From positions 1 to 64,000 of the forward strand of contig JAJSRW010000068.1 of the NCBI GenBank assembly GCA_022414725.1: a stretch of DNA of 64,000 nt, written 5' to 3'. The position numbers and the translations under genes were made by a program. The DNA comes from Microglena sp. YARC (lineage: Eukaryota > Chlorophyta > Chlorophyceae > Chlamydomonadales > Chlamydomonadaceae). Shown here in pieces: positions 1 through 11,734 of the stretch (the first letter of the stretch is position 1; every line of letters begins with the position of its first letter). The notes under the pieces were generated by a model, which was given only the letters and a program-made list of their open reading frames with translations, was not told the DNA's origin and made no database searches.

Positions 1-181
1 TGCATGTGAGTGAGTGGCAAGGTTAAAGTCCATTTCATGCTACACAGGAACTTGCATTGCAAGTTTGTTAGCAGCTTCTAGGCAGCTCCCACCGAGCCAG
101 GCGCACTGGGCTAGGCCCAAGCTTCAAGCTCGCTTGAAAGACTAGGTCGTGTCCCAGCTTTTGTTGTTGCAATAAAAAAGG
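1..181. other. Unique sequence with one exon-fragment repeat
   Basis: No gene is seen. Positions 68-90 hold a copy of the dispersed motif AGCAGCTTCTAGGCAGCTCC, which recurs near 1.1, 1.3, 5.85, 31.4, 36.2 and 40.1-40.2 kb and in two places lies inside kinase-like C-terminal coding sequence. The interval ends in a short A run next to the SINE. Confidence 0.5.
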
Positions 182-392
182 TAATGAATAACGCCTGGTG
201 GGCGGGGGTGTAAGGAACCGTCGTACGCGGGTGGGAGCGGTCTCCTACCTCAAGCTGGACAAGCTACCATCGCGGTTGACGGACCACCTGGCAACGCCAA
301 GATGTAACCGAAGGGGAGTCGAAACCCCGACTCTTCATCTCAAGCGATCTGGATCTACCACTATACCATTGATTATTATCACTGAAAGGGGC
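182..392 (-). mobile_element. SINE copy 1 (tRNA-type head)
   Basis: On the minus strand this copy starts near TTTCAGTGATAATAATCAATGG and continues through a TAGTGGTAGATCCAGA stretch, a degenerate B box (GTTTCGACTCCCC) and a tail containing CGCGTACGACGG and a CGCCCACCAGGCG end. The same order of blocks is found at 10867-10982, 13813-13996 and 44206-44416. The A-box/B-box layout is that of a tRNA-derived SINE. No target duplication was recognised. Confidence 0.6.
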
Positions 393-428
393 TTATCAGG
401 ACTGCAACCTTGATGTGAGTGAGCCTTA

Positions 429-631
429 CCAGGGGTAATTCAAAGCGCGCGCTTTTGAGCGCTGACTTTTTTGACCCCCTCTGCGCTCTAAGTGCAGTTT
501 TTTTGGAAAACTCCCTGGTGGGCGCCCAGCAAGCGAATTTTTGCGCTTTTTTGCACTATCAAGCGCCAGTTTTTTTGTTTTTCAAGTGCGCTTGAAGCGC
601 TGGCCAATTTGGCCTTTTGAAGTTACCCTGG
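429..631. mobile_element. MITE with CCAGGG termini
   Basis: Roughly 200 bp with imperfect terminal inverted repeats (CCAGGGGTAATTCAAA left; its complement TTTTGAAGTTACCCTGG right) and an interior rich in GCGCTTTT / AAGCGC motifs. It is the same family as the element at 41211-41394, which has a clean target duplication. The flanks here (CCTTACC and TCTTCCACC) are only loosely alike, so the target duplication is unclear. Confidence 0.55.
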
Positions 632-1560
632 TCTTCCACCCCTGGGGACCTCCTGCAGTCACTGGTGCACATCATGCATAGTTGTGCTTGGCCCCAGTGC
701 AAGCAAAAACAGGCTGGCCCCTTTTAACCTGCTATGGCCTCCAAACAAGCCCTCTGTTAATTTATGTATTCATTGCACGCACCATGCAGGTCAGTGCGCT
801 AAGCGCTGGCCCCATTTGGCAATTGAAGTACCCTGAGCCGTTACCTGATAACTCCATCGACACTGTAAATCAGAGCCACTAAAAGCATCCCCACCACCAC
901 CACCCCACCACCACACACACACCTTCCCACAACACCCTTGACCCTCCAAACTTTACAAGAAGCATCAAGGTTGCAGTCAACGAGCGAGCTGAGTCCGTAC
1001 CTGGGATAATCCACCACTTATGTTTTGTGCGACGTTATTTGTAGCCAAAATGAACGACTCGGCGCTTACCCCCAGTGCGACCGCGCTGCCCTCCCGGCTA
1101 AGAATAATGCCATAGAACAAGTTTTGTTCTCAGCTAATAAGCAGCAGCTCCAGGCAGTTCCCCTGAACTGCTATTCAGCCAACACCTAATGCAAGCCTAA
1201 TTATTCTGTAACTGACGAATCTGACTGTCCCAGAACTGTCAAAAATCTTTGGGTGTTAGCCCATTGGACTGGCTCAGGGAGCTGCCTAGAAGCTGCTGCT
1301 CGTAGCGAAATTACGAAAATTATGGCCTAGAAAGCTGCTACTCACAGCCGGAAAAGATGGCGCGTGTATGACTATATGATCTAGGAAGAGGACCCCCCCA
1401 CCCCACTTTTGAACGCCATGTTTGAACTTGAGCCGAAACTTGAACTCAAACCTGAATCTGGAATGCATGAATCACTATAGCTACCCCCCCACACACTTAA
1501 ACTGGTCCACCATCAGTACACCCACCCCACTCCTCCCCGCCCCACCCTACCCTGCCCCCA
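632..1560. other. No gene seen; repeat remnants
   Basis: Positions 793-836 resemble the right end of the 429-631 MITE family (GCGCTAAGCGCTGG through GAAGTACCCTG), suggesting a truncated second copy. Two fragments of the AGCAGCTTCT family lie at about 1140-1165 and 1270-1305; the second reads Y-E-Q-Q-L-L-G-S-S on the minus strand, matching kinase-like coding sequence elsewhere. From about 1500 the sequence becomes C/A-rich. Confidence 0.4.
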
Positions 1561-1665
1561 CCCGTAACCTAACCTAACCTAACCTAACCTAACCTAACCT
1601 AAACCTAACCTAACCTAAACCTAACTTAACCATAAACCTAAACCTAACCTAACCTAACCACAACC
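1561..1665. repeat. Interstitial telomere-like CCTAA/CCTAAA tract
   Basis: About 15 head-to-tail CCTAA units with occasional CCTAAA variants; the other strand reads TTAGG/TTTAGG. It passes directly into C-rich, degenerate TACCC arrays. It lies far from either window end and is flanked by non-telomeric sequence, so it is interstitial rather than a chromosome end. Confidence 0.65.
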
Positions 1666-2150
1666 CTACCTTACCTCCTACCACCTACCCTCCCTACCCT
1701 ACCCCCTACCCTACCCTACCCTACCTACCTACCACCCTACCCTAGCCCTACTACCCTACCTACCCTAACCCCCCACCATAACACTTACCTAGAACTCTAT
1801 CCCATGACACACTAAACTGTAACACCTACCCCCATTCCACACCCCACTCCACTCCACCCACTCCCCTACCCCACCCTACCCCCCCACACACTACCCCCCC
1901 CACACACTAAACTGCCCAATAACATCAGACATCTACCCCCACCTCACACCCACCCCACCCACCTATAACCCAACCATAACACTTACCCGAATCTATCCCC
2001 CCCCCACTAAACTCTCCACATCAGTAAAACCTACCCCACCCCATTCCACTCTACTCCACTCCCCACTCCACCACTTCCCCACCCCTAAACTACCCCCCTA
2101 CCCCAAGCATATCACTACCAAAACCCTTATCCCCCCCAGACTCTAAACTG
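1666..2150. repeat. Degenerate C-rich CTACC/CACCC tract
   Basis: Low-complexity plus-strand C/A/T sequence made of CTACCCTACC and CCACCCCAC motifs. It forms a transition between the telomere-like tract and the ordered array that follows. No coding potential is seen. Confidence 0.6.
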
Positions 2151-3440
2151 TCCACATTCAGTACAGCCTACCCCCACAGCCACTCCCCCACACCACACCA
2201 CCATAACTTACCCAAACCAACCCCCCTACACACACTCAACTGTCCACATCAGTTCCACCTACCCCCCACACCACTCCCCCACACCACACACCACCATAAC
2301 ACTACCCAAACCAACCCCTACACACACTCCACTGTCCACATCAGTACACCTACCCCACTAAACTATGTCCACATCAACAAAAACTATCCCACCCCACCCT
2401 ACACACACTTCAACTGTCCACATTCAGTACACCTACCCCACTAAACTGTCCACATCAGTACAACCTATCCCCACCCCACCAAATACACACACTCAACTGT
2501 CCACATCAGTACACCTACCGCCACTAAACTGTCCAACATCAGTACACCTATCCCCACCCCACCTCCACACACTACAAACTAACAAACTGTCCACATCAGT
2601 ACACACCTAGCCCACTAAACTGTCCACATCAGTTACACACTAACATCCCCACCCCACCTACCCACCAAACTAAACTGTCCACATCAGTACACCTATTCCC
2701 CACCCCACCTACCCCCACTAAACTGTCCACATCAGTACACCTATCCCCCCCCACCCTACAACCACTCAACATGTCGCACATCAGTACACCTACCCACTTA
2801 AAACTGCTCCACATCAGTACACCAATATCCCCACCCCACTACAAACACACTCAACTGTCCACATCAGTAACACCTACCCCAACTAATACTGTCCACATCA
2901 GTACACCTATCCCACCCCACCCTACACACAGTCAAACTGTCCACATCAGCGACACCACCTACCACTAAAACTGTCCACATCAGTACACCTATCCCCACCC
3001 CACCTACACACACTCAACTGTCCACATCAGTACACATCCATCCCCACCCCACCCTACACACAACTCAAACTGTCAATACAAGTACACCTACCCCACTAAA
3101 CTGTCCACATCAGTACACCTATCCCCACCCCACCCTACACACACTCAACTGTCCACATCAGTACACCTACCCCACTAAACTGTCCACATCAGTACACCTA
3201 TCCCCACCCCACCCTAACACAACTCAAACTGTCCACATCAGTACACCTACCCCACTAAACTGTCACATCAGTAACCTATCCCCACCCCACCCTACACACT
3301 CAACTGTCCACATCAGTACAACCTATTCCTCACCCCACACCTACCCCCACCCACATAACACTTACCCAAACCCAACCCCCCTACACACACTCAACTGTCC
3401 ACATCAGTAAACCCACCGCAGTACCCCACCCCACCCAACA
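2150..3440. repeat. Minisatellite with CTGTCCACATCAGTACACC core
   Basis: A tandem array whose core ACTGTCCACATCAGTACACC recurs every 35-80 bp, alternating between a CTACCCCACTAA spacer and a longer CTATCCCCACCCCACC-plus-CACACAC spacer. Together these form a dimeric unit near 78 bp. More than 20 cores are visible. Open frames here are translations of the repeat and are not genes. Confidence 0.75.
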
Positions 3441-3509
3441 CATACCCAACCTTCCCAACAAAAACACAACCCACCCAAACACATACCCGAACTCTACCCC
3501 CAAAGTTAC

Positions 3510-4080
3510 TTTCATCCTTCAGTTCAAATCCAAATTCCAAATGCTTGCAGGTCGTCGTAACTGTGGAACAACTGGTGCGCTCGGAGGAGATGGGGGTGAT
3601 TGTATTGCTGTCGCGCGTCCAATAGGGTCAGTACACTGAGTTTTTGAATTTGAATTTGAATTTGAATTGTTGCATCTGGTGGCTTCGAAGGAGATAGTGA
3701 TGATGTGTTGCTTCGTGCGTCCAATAGGGTCAGTACATTGAGAATTTGAATTTGAATTTGAATTGTTGCATCTGGTGGCTGCAGAGGAGATGGCAGTATT
3801 GTGTTGCTGTGTGTGTCCAATAGGGTCAGTAAATTGAGTTTTTAAATTTAAATTTAAATTTAAATTTGAATTTGAATTTGAATTTGAATTGTTGCAACTG
3901 GTGGCTGTGAAGATGGCGGTGATGTGTTGATTAGCGCGTCCAATAGGTTCATAACATTGCATTTTTGAATTTGAATTTGAAATTTGAATTGTAGCTGCGG
4001 ACGAGATGGCAGCGCTGTGTTGCTTTCGTGTCAATGGGGTCAGTACATTTAATTTTGAAATTTGAATTTGAATTTGAAAC
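3510..4080. repeat. Five-copy ~100 bp tandem repeat with GAATTT runs
   Basis: The block GTCCAATAGGGTCAGTA occurs at about 3617, 3718, 3815, 3937 and (variant) 4029. Each copy is followed by 3-6 GAATTT/AAATTT units, then TTGCATCTGGTGGCT and a GAGATGGC stretch. The spacing of 93-123 bp varies mainly with the GAATTT count. Confidence 0.75.
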
Positions 4081-4862
4081 CATGTCCAACACACACTGCA
4101 TCACCACCACCACCAACACCGCCACCATCACTACCATCACCACTACCACGACTGCCATCACCACCACCACCACCACCACAATTACCATCACCACCTCGAC
4201 CACCGCCACTACATCACCACCACCACGACTGTCATCACCACCACACACTACCAATCACCAACCACCACCACTGCCATCGACCACCACCACCACTATACTA
4301 TCACCACCACTGCGTACCGTCACCACCACCACCAACTAGCATCACCACACCACCACCACTACCCCCCCCCCCCCCCCCCACCACCACCACACCACTACTC
4401 CCATCACCACCACCACTACACCACCACCACTGCCCACTGCCAATCACCACCACCACCACCGCGCACTACCATCACCACACTACCTTCACCACTACTACCA
4501 CCACCACCAACCATCAGGCCGATCACCACCGACAACAACACTAGCATCACCACCACCACCAACAACAACCTCATCACCACCATCACCACCACCACCAATA
4601 CCACCACCACCACCGCCAATACCACCACCACCTATACCACCACCACCACCACCACCACCACCACCACCACCACCAATACCACCACCACCACCACCACCAC
4701 CACCCACCACACACCACCACCACCACCACCACCACACCAATACAACCACCACCATACAACCACCCACCACCACCACCACCACCACCACCACCACCACCAC
4801 CAATACCACCACCAAATACCACCACCACAACCAATACCACCACCACCACCACCACCACCACC
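4081..4862. repeat. (CAC)n trinucleotide microsatellite
   Basis: Nearly 800 bp of CAC/ACC repeats with a C run at about 4364-4380. It would lie in an intron or the upstream region of the Obg gene. The long Pro/Thr/His (plus) and Gly/Trp/Val (minus) frames are repeat artefacts. Confidence 0.85.
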
Positions 4863-5635
4863 TCATTCCTGCCTTTGTCTAAAACGAGCAGCTGGGAAGG
4901 CAGTGCTCACCCCCCACCCACCCACCCACCCACCCACCACCACCACAATCCATATGCTATCAGGTGCTGAGCTTACAAAGCCGCCCCTGGCACTGCCTCT
5001 GTCACTCCCACCACCACTACCAGCAATAACACTACCAGCAATACCAACACCAACACCAACACCAACATCACCACCACCACCACCTCATTCCTGGCTTTGT
5101 CTAATCCGAGCAGCTGGGAAGGAGTGCCCCCCCATCACCCCCACCACCACCACACCAGACACGCCACACCACCACCACCACCACCACCACCACCACACAC
5201 ACACACCACCTCCACCACCACCACCACCATTCATCTGATATCAGGTGTTGAGCTCACAAGCCGTCCCTGGCTTGTCCACCACCAATACCACCACCACACC
5301 ACCACACACACACACACCACCACCACCACCACCATTCATCTGATATCAGGTGTAGAGCTTACAAGCCGTCCCTGGCTTGTCCACCACCAATACCACCACC
5401 TCCACCACCACCACACCACACACACACACACCACCACCACCACCTCGTCCCTGGCTTTGTCTGATTCGAGCAACTGGGAACGGAGCTCCCCCTCACCCAC
5501 CCCCTACCCCCCCCCACACACACACCCATCGCACACACACACACACACACTCTCACACACACACACACACACTCTCACACACACACACACTCTCTCACAC
5601 ACACACACACCACCACCACCATTCATCTGATATAG
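4863..5635 (+). repeat. Array of duplicated acceptor plus start of Obg exon 1
   Basis: Within CAC-rich DNA, the block ATCAGGTGTTGAGCTTACAA followed by GCCGTCCCTGGCTTGTCC occurs at about 4953, 5240 and 5347, and a fourth time as the real exon start at 5631. It alternates with a second block (TTCCTGGCTTTGTC then CAGCTGGGAA) at about 4866, 5088 and 5448. Every copy of the first block carries an AG|GTG acceptor and the first codons of Obg exon 1, so these are tandem copies of an intron-exon boundary. Copies end in CAC/CA microsatellite. Confidence 0.7.
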
Positions 5636-5807
5636 GTGTTGAGCTTACAAGCCGTCCCAGGCTTGTCCATCGCCAAAGCTGGGGGGGGAGGGGGGCGCAA
5701 TGGACGAAGGGGGGGCCACAGGGGCTAACACAGTCATCCATGTACCGCTAGGTACAATTGTCCAGCTTGTCATGGAGGCCCCCCAAAATGCAGAGGAGGG
5801 GATTGAG
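5636..5807 (+). CDS. OBG: Obg GTPase exon 1 (Obg-fold N-terminal part)
   Basis: The acceptor is GATATAG|GTG at 5635/5636 and the donor is GAG|GTGAGT at 5807/5808. The frame reads through KAGGGGGRNGRRG into GANTVIHVPLGTIVQLV, matching the Obg-fold segment before the conserved VP-x-GT strand. The two halves are in different frames, separated by the G-rich stretch around 5708-5716. The exon is 172 bp, one more than a multiple of three, so a single extra G accounts for both the shift and the length; removing one base gives 57 codons in phase 0. This may be an assembly homopolymer error or a real mutation. Upstream are at least three partial copies of this exon start. Confidence 0.7.
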
Positions 5808-6008
5808 GTGAGTGAGGATAGAGTGAATTCTGTTTCTGTATTTGGCTATGCACAGCAGCTTCTTGGCAGCTTCTATTCCCCGTCCTTGGGCCAAGCCTGA
5901 AGCAAACTAGTGGGCTCCACTTGCATAGCACCTTCTTGGAAGCTTCCTTTCCCTATCCTCGGGACAAGCCTGAAGCAAACTAGTGAGCTCTGTCTGTCTG
6001 TCTGCCAG

Positions 6009-6046
<38 letters not shown>

Positions 6047-6060
6047 TTTCCGTCCATCAA
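5808..6060. repeat. Intron 1 start: tandem ~75 bp pair and (GCCT)n
   Basis: A unit with CAGCAGCTTCTTGGCAGC and AAGCCTGAAGCAAACTAGTG is present twice (about 5855-5915 and 5925-5985), the second copy more diverged. It belongs to the dispersed AGCAGCTTCT family. A (GCCT)n microsatellite follows at about 6003-6047. Confidence 0.6.
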
Positions 6061-9000
6061 TCCACCATCCACCATTCCACCAACCACCATGCACCATGAA
6101 CTGACCACTATCAATCCATCCACCATCCACAATCCACCACCCATCAGACACCACCCATCAGACACCATCCACCACACACCACACACTAGCCACCATTCAC
6201 AACCCACTACACACTACCCCATCCACTACCCACCATCACCACCACTACCCACACACCACCCACAATCCACCACCCACTACCCACCACACCCACCACACAC
6301 CACACACTAGCCACCATTCACAACCCATACACACTACCACCATCCACTACCACCATCCACTACACCACCCACACCACTACCCACCACCCACTACCCACCA
6401 CACACCACCCACACACACCACACACTAGCCACCATTCACAACCCACTACACACTACCCACCATCACTACCCACCATCCACCACCCACTACCCACCACCCA
6501 CTACCCCACCACCACTACCCACCACCACCACCCACCACACACCACACACTAGCCACCATTCACAACCCACTACCACACTACCCACCATCCACTACCCACC
6601 ATCCCACACCACTACCCACCACCCACCACCCTACCCACCACCCACTACCCACCACACACCACCACCACACATTACACACTAGCCACCATTCACAACCCAC
6701 TACACACTACCCACCATCCACTACCACACCATCCACCACCCACTACCCACACCCACCACCCTACCACCACCCACCACCCACCACACACCACACACCACAC
6801 ACTAGCCACCATTCACAACCCACTACACACTACCCACCATCCACTACCCACCATCCACCACCCACTACCCACCACCCACCACCCACTACCCACCACCCAC
6901 TACCCACCACCACACCACACACACCACCACCCACAACACTAGCCACCATTCACAACCCACTAACCACACTACCCACCATCCACTACCCACCATCCACCAC
7001 CCACTACCCACCACCCACCCACCACCCACTACCCACCACCCCACGTTCCACCCACTCACCCACCATCCACCATCCACCATCCACCACCCACTTACTACCC
7101 ACCAACCACCCACCATCCACCACCCACCATCCACTACCCACCAACCCACCCCTCCACCACCACTCCCACCAACTCACGACCACTACCCTCCACCACCCAC
7201 CCACCACCCCACAACCCACCCCACCCACCACCACACCACCATCCACCACACACACCATCCACCCCATCCACCCCACCACCACCCCACCACCACCCATCCA
7301 CACACCCCACTACCCTCCACCCCACCACCACACCATCCACCACCCACTACCCCTCCACCCACCACCCACCATCCACCACCCCACACCCACCATACCCACC
7401 ACCCACCACCACACCACCCACCATCACTACCCACTACCCTCCACCCACAGCCACCACCCACCACCCACCATCAACCACCCACTACCCACTACCCTCCACC
7501 CACCATCAACCACCCACTACCCACTACCCTCCACTCACCACCCACCATCACACCACCCACTACCACTGCCTCCACCCACCACACACCATCCACCATCCAC
7601 CACCCACCATCAACCACCCACTACCCACTACCCTCCACCCACCACCCACCATCAACCACCCACTACCCACTGCCCACCACACACCATCCACCACACACCA
7701 CACACCATCAACCACCCACTACCCACTACCCTCCACCCACCATCCACCACCCACTACCCACTGCCCTCCACCCACCATCTACCACCACCACCCACCATCC
7801 ACCACCACTAAACTGCCCACTACCCTCCACCCACCACCCACCATCAACCACCCACGACCACCACCCACCATCCACTACCCACTACCCTCCACCACCATCC
7901 ACCACCCACTACCCCCATTACCAACCACCCACCATCCACTACCCACTACCCACTACCACTACCCACCACCACTACCCACCATCACCACCCACCATCCACC
8001 ACCCACTACCCATACCTCCATCCACCACAAACTAACCACTACCCACTACCCTCCACCCACCACCCACCATCCACCACCCACAACCCACTACCCTCCACCC
8101 ACTACCTCCACCCACCACACTACCCACCACCCACCACCCACCATCCACTACCCACTACCCCACTACCCACTACCCACCACCCACTACCCACCACCCACCA
8201 CCCACCATCCACCACCACCATCCACTACCTACCACCACACCACCCACCCACCCACCACCCACCATCCACTACCCACTACCCACTACCCACTACCCACCCA
8301 CCACCACCACCCCACCACCCACTACCCACCACCCACACCCACACCACCCACCATCCACTAACCACTAACCTACCCACTACCTCCACCCACCACCAACCAT
8401 CCACCACATACTAACCACTACCCACTACCCTCCACCCACCATCCACCATCCACCACCCACAACCCACCACCCACTACCCTCCACCCACCACACACCATCC
8501 ACCACACACCACCCACTACCCTCCACCCACCACCCACCACCACCCACTACCCACCACCACCACCACCACCCACCACCACCACTACCACTACCCTCCACCC
8601 ACAGCCCACCACCACCACCACTCAACCACCCACTACCCACTACCCTCCACCACCCATCAACCACCCACTACCACTACCCTACACTCACCACCCACACCAC
8701 CACCCACTACCCACTGCCCTCCACCCACCACCATCCACCATCCACCACCACCATCAACCACCCACTACCACTACCCTCCACCACCACCACCATCAACCAC
8801 CACTACCCACTGCCCACCACACACCATCCACCACACACCACACACCATCAACCACCCACTACCACCCCTCCACCCACCATCCACCACCCACTACCCACTG
8901 CACCACCATCTACCACCACACCACCACACCATCCACCCACTAACACTACCCACCACCACCATCAACCACCACGACCACCACCCACCATCCACTACCCACT

Positions 9001-10860
9001 ACCCACTACCTCCACCCACCATCCACCACCACTACCATTACCAACCACCCACCATCCACTACCACTACCCACTACCCACTACCCACCACCCACTACCCTC
9101 CACCACCCACCACCACTACCACTACTCCACCACCACAAACTAACCACTACCACTACCCTCCACTACCCCACCACCACCACCACCACTACCACTACCACCA
9201 CCACCCACCATCCACTACCCACTACCACTACCACTACCCACCACACTACCACCCACCACCCACCATCCACCACCCACCATCCACTACCTACCACCCACCA
9301 CCCACCACCCACCATCCACTACCCACTACCCACTACCCACTACCCACCACCCACCACCCACCATCACCACCCACTACCACCACCCACCACCACCATCCAC
9401 TAACCACTAACCACTACCCACAACCTCCACCCACCACCAACCATCCACCACATACTAACACTACCACTACCTCCACCCACCATCCACCATCCACCACCCA
9501 CCACACCACCCACTACCCTCCACCCACACACACCATCCACTACCCCGCACCACCACCCACCATCCACTACCCACTACCCTCCACCACCACCCACCACCCA
9601 CCCCACCACCACTACCCACACCCACCATCAACCACCCACTTCACCCACACCCACCATCCACTACCCACTACCCACTACCCACTACCCTCCACCCACCATC
9701 CACCACCCACTACCCACCAACCACCACCATACTAACACTAACCACTAACCACTACCCACCACCCACTAACCACCATCCACACCACCATCCACCACCCTAC
9801 CCACTACCCACTACCCACTACCCACCACCCACTACCCACCACCCACCACCCACCATCCACCACCCACCATCCACTACCCACCACCCACCACCCACACCAC
9901 CCACCCACCATCCACTACCCACTACCACTACCACTACCCACCACCCACCACCCACCATCCACCACCACTACCCACCACCACCACCACCATCCACTACCCA
10001 CTAACCACTACCCACTACCCTCCACCCACCACCCACCATCCACCACATACTAACCGCTACCACTACACCCACCATCCACCACCACAACCCACCACCCCAC
10101 TACCCTCCACCCACCACACACCATCCACCACACACCACCCATTACCCTCCACTCACCACCCACCATCCACCACCCACTACCCCACTGCCCTCCACCCACC
10201 ACCCACCATCCACCACACACCACCCACCACACTACCACTACCCTCCACCCACCACCACCATCCACCACCACTACCACTACCACTACCCTCCACCCACCAC
10301 CCACCATCCCACCACACTACCCACCACCCACCATCCACCAACCACTACCCACCCACCACCACCACACCACCACCCACCACACACCCACCATCCACCAACC
10401 ACTACCCACCCACCACCATCCACCAACCACCCCACCACCACCACCCACCACCACCACCCACCATCCACCAACCATTACCCACCATCCGCCAACCACCACC
10501 ACCCACCATCCACCAACCATTACCCACCACCCACCATCCACCAACCTCTACCCACCACCCACCACCCACCATCCACCAACCACTACCCACCATCCACCAC
10601 CACCACCCACCATCCACCAACCACTACCCGCCACCCACCAACACCCACCATCCACCACCCACCATCCACCACCCACCACCTCCACCCACCACCCACAACC
10701 CACCATTCACCACCCACTACCCTCCACCCACCACCCACAACCCACCATTCACCACCCACTACCCACCCACCCCCACAACCCCACCATTCACCACCCACTA
10801 CCCTCCACCCACCACCACCACCACCATTCACCACCCACTGTCCACCATCCACCGTCAGCC
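6060..10860. repeat. 4.8 kb ACCCACCATCC minisatellite in Obg intron 1
   Basis: An almost pure A/C/T array of CCACCCACTACCC and CCATCCACC units with longer-period order: blocks starting CACTAGCCACCATTCACAAC recur every ~110-130 bp from 6186 to 6960, and blocks with CACTACCCTCCACCCACC recur to the end. The strand bias is extreme (almost no G on the plus strand). No exon is seen; long minus-strand Gly/Trp/Val frames are repeat translations. Confidence 0.85.
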
Positions 10861-10866
10861 ATTTCA

Positions 10867-10982
10867 AGTAATGATAACGCCTAGTAGGGCGTGGGATTGA
10901 GGGAGCCCGTCTTACGGCGGTAGGGAACGGGCTGCTACTTTCCTTGGACAAAGCTACCATGGCGGTTGACAGCGACTGCAAG
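10867..10982 (-). mobile_element. SINE copy 2 (3' half only)
   Basis: It matches the tail of the SINE family: AATGATAACGCCTAGTAGGGCG, a GAGCCCGTCTTACGGCGG block, then AAGCTACCATGGCGGTTGACA. The tRNA-like head is absent, which would fit 5' truncation on insertion. It lies about 60 bp upstream of Obg exon 2. Confidence 0.6.
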
Positions 10983-11041
10983 CACTAAGGTGCACCTGTG
11001 GGGGTGAATCATCCACCACCCACCATTTCAACACTACACAG

Positions 11042-11734
11042 GAGTTACAAGCCCAAAGCGAGGACCAGGTCAGCAGCAGCTCTGAAACCATCTCCGAAAC
11101 CGGTTCCAAATCCAGCTCAGCAGACTACTGTGAACTGGTCGAGTGGGAGGAAGAGGAGTGCAGCGACAGTGAAGAAGAAGAGGAGGGTGATGAGGATGAT
11201 AAGGATGATGAGGATGATGAGGATGGTGAGGATGATGAGGATGGTGAGGATGATGAAGATGGTGAGGATGAGGAGGAGGATGAGGAGGATGTGGAGGATG
11301 AAGCAGAGGGAGGAGATTCCACGGAGGAGAAGGAGGAGGAGGCTGTTGCAGGTACTGCTTCTGGTAGTTCGCAGTACAGTTCAAACGCACACACTATGAC
11401 AGGTGTTGGAAGCCCAAGTGGCGTGGCCCGAGTGCCCAAGAGACAGAGCCGTGCGGCCCGAGTTCCCAAGAAGCAGAAGACCCGGGTAGTTGCTGAGCTG
11501 CTGTATGAGGGCCAAGAGTTTGTCCTTGCATGCGGAGGTGTGGGCGGCATTGGCAACGGTGTGCAGCCAACAACTCCGGGTCGTCCGCCGCCGTCCACCG
11601 CCGAGCCTGGACTGAAAGGCACCACAGCGAAACTGCTGCTCGAGACAAAGACCTTGGCTAATGTTGCGTTTGTGGGCATGCCTAATGTGGGGAAGAGTTC
11701 TTTGCTGGGAGCGTTGACCGCTGCCAGGGCCAAG
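11042..11734 (+). CDS. OBG: Obg GTPase exon 2: acidic insert, Obg-fold end, G1 P-loop
   Basis: The acceptor is CTACACAG|GAG and the donor CCAAG|GTGGGT. The length is 693 bp (231 codons), phase 0 at both ends, no stop. Residues ~1-35 are Ser/Glu-rich; ~36-95 form a highly acidic Glu/Asp tract with GEDDEDGEDDEDGED-type repeats; ~120-150 are Lys/Arg-rich (RVPKRQSR, RVPKKQK). Then come ELLYEGQEFVLACGGVGG (end of the Obg fold), a short linker, LANVAFVGMPNVGKSS (G1, consensus GxPNxGKS/T) and LLGALTAARAK, the helix after the P-loop. Bacterial Obg has only a short loop at the acidic position, so the insert is unusual; charged inserts can act in nuclear or ribosome targeting, but that is inference. 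Confidence 0.85.

Noticed and set aside
1561..1665. A chromosome end at the left of the window
   Set aside because: The CCTAA tract is only ~100 bp, impure, and has SINE, MITE and unique DNA on its outer side.
2150..3440. CRISPR-like array, because a ~20 bp core repeats at regular spacing
   Set aside because: The spacers are themselves repeats of two types, not unique sequences, and the context is eukaryotic.
4495..4866. Long Trp/Val/Gly-rich minus-strand frames opposite the CAC repeat
   Set aside because: They translate a trinucleotide repeat in every frame; no start context, composition or homology supports a protein.
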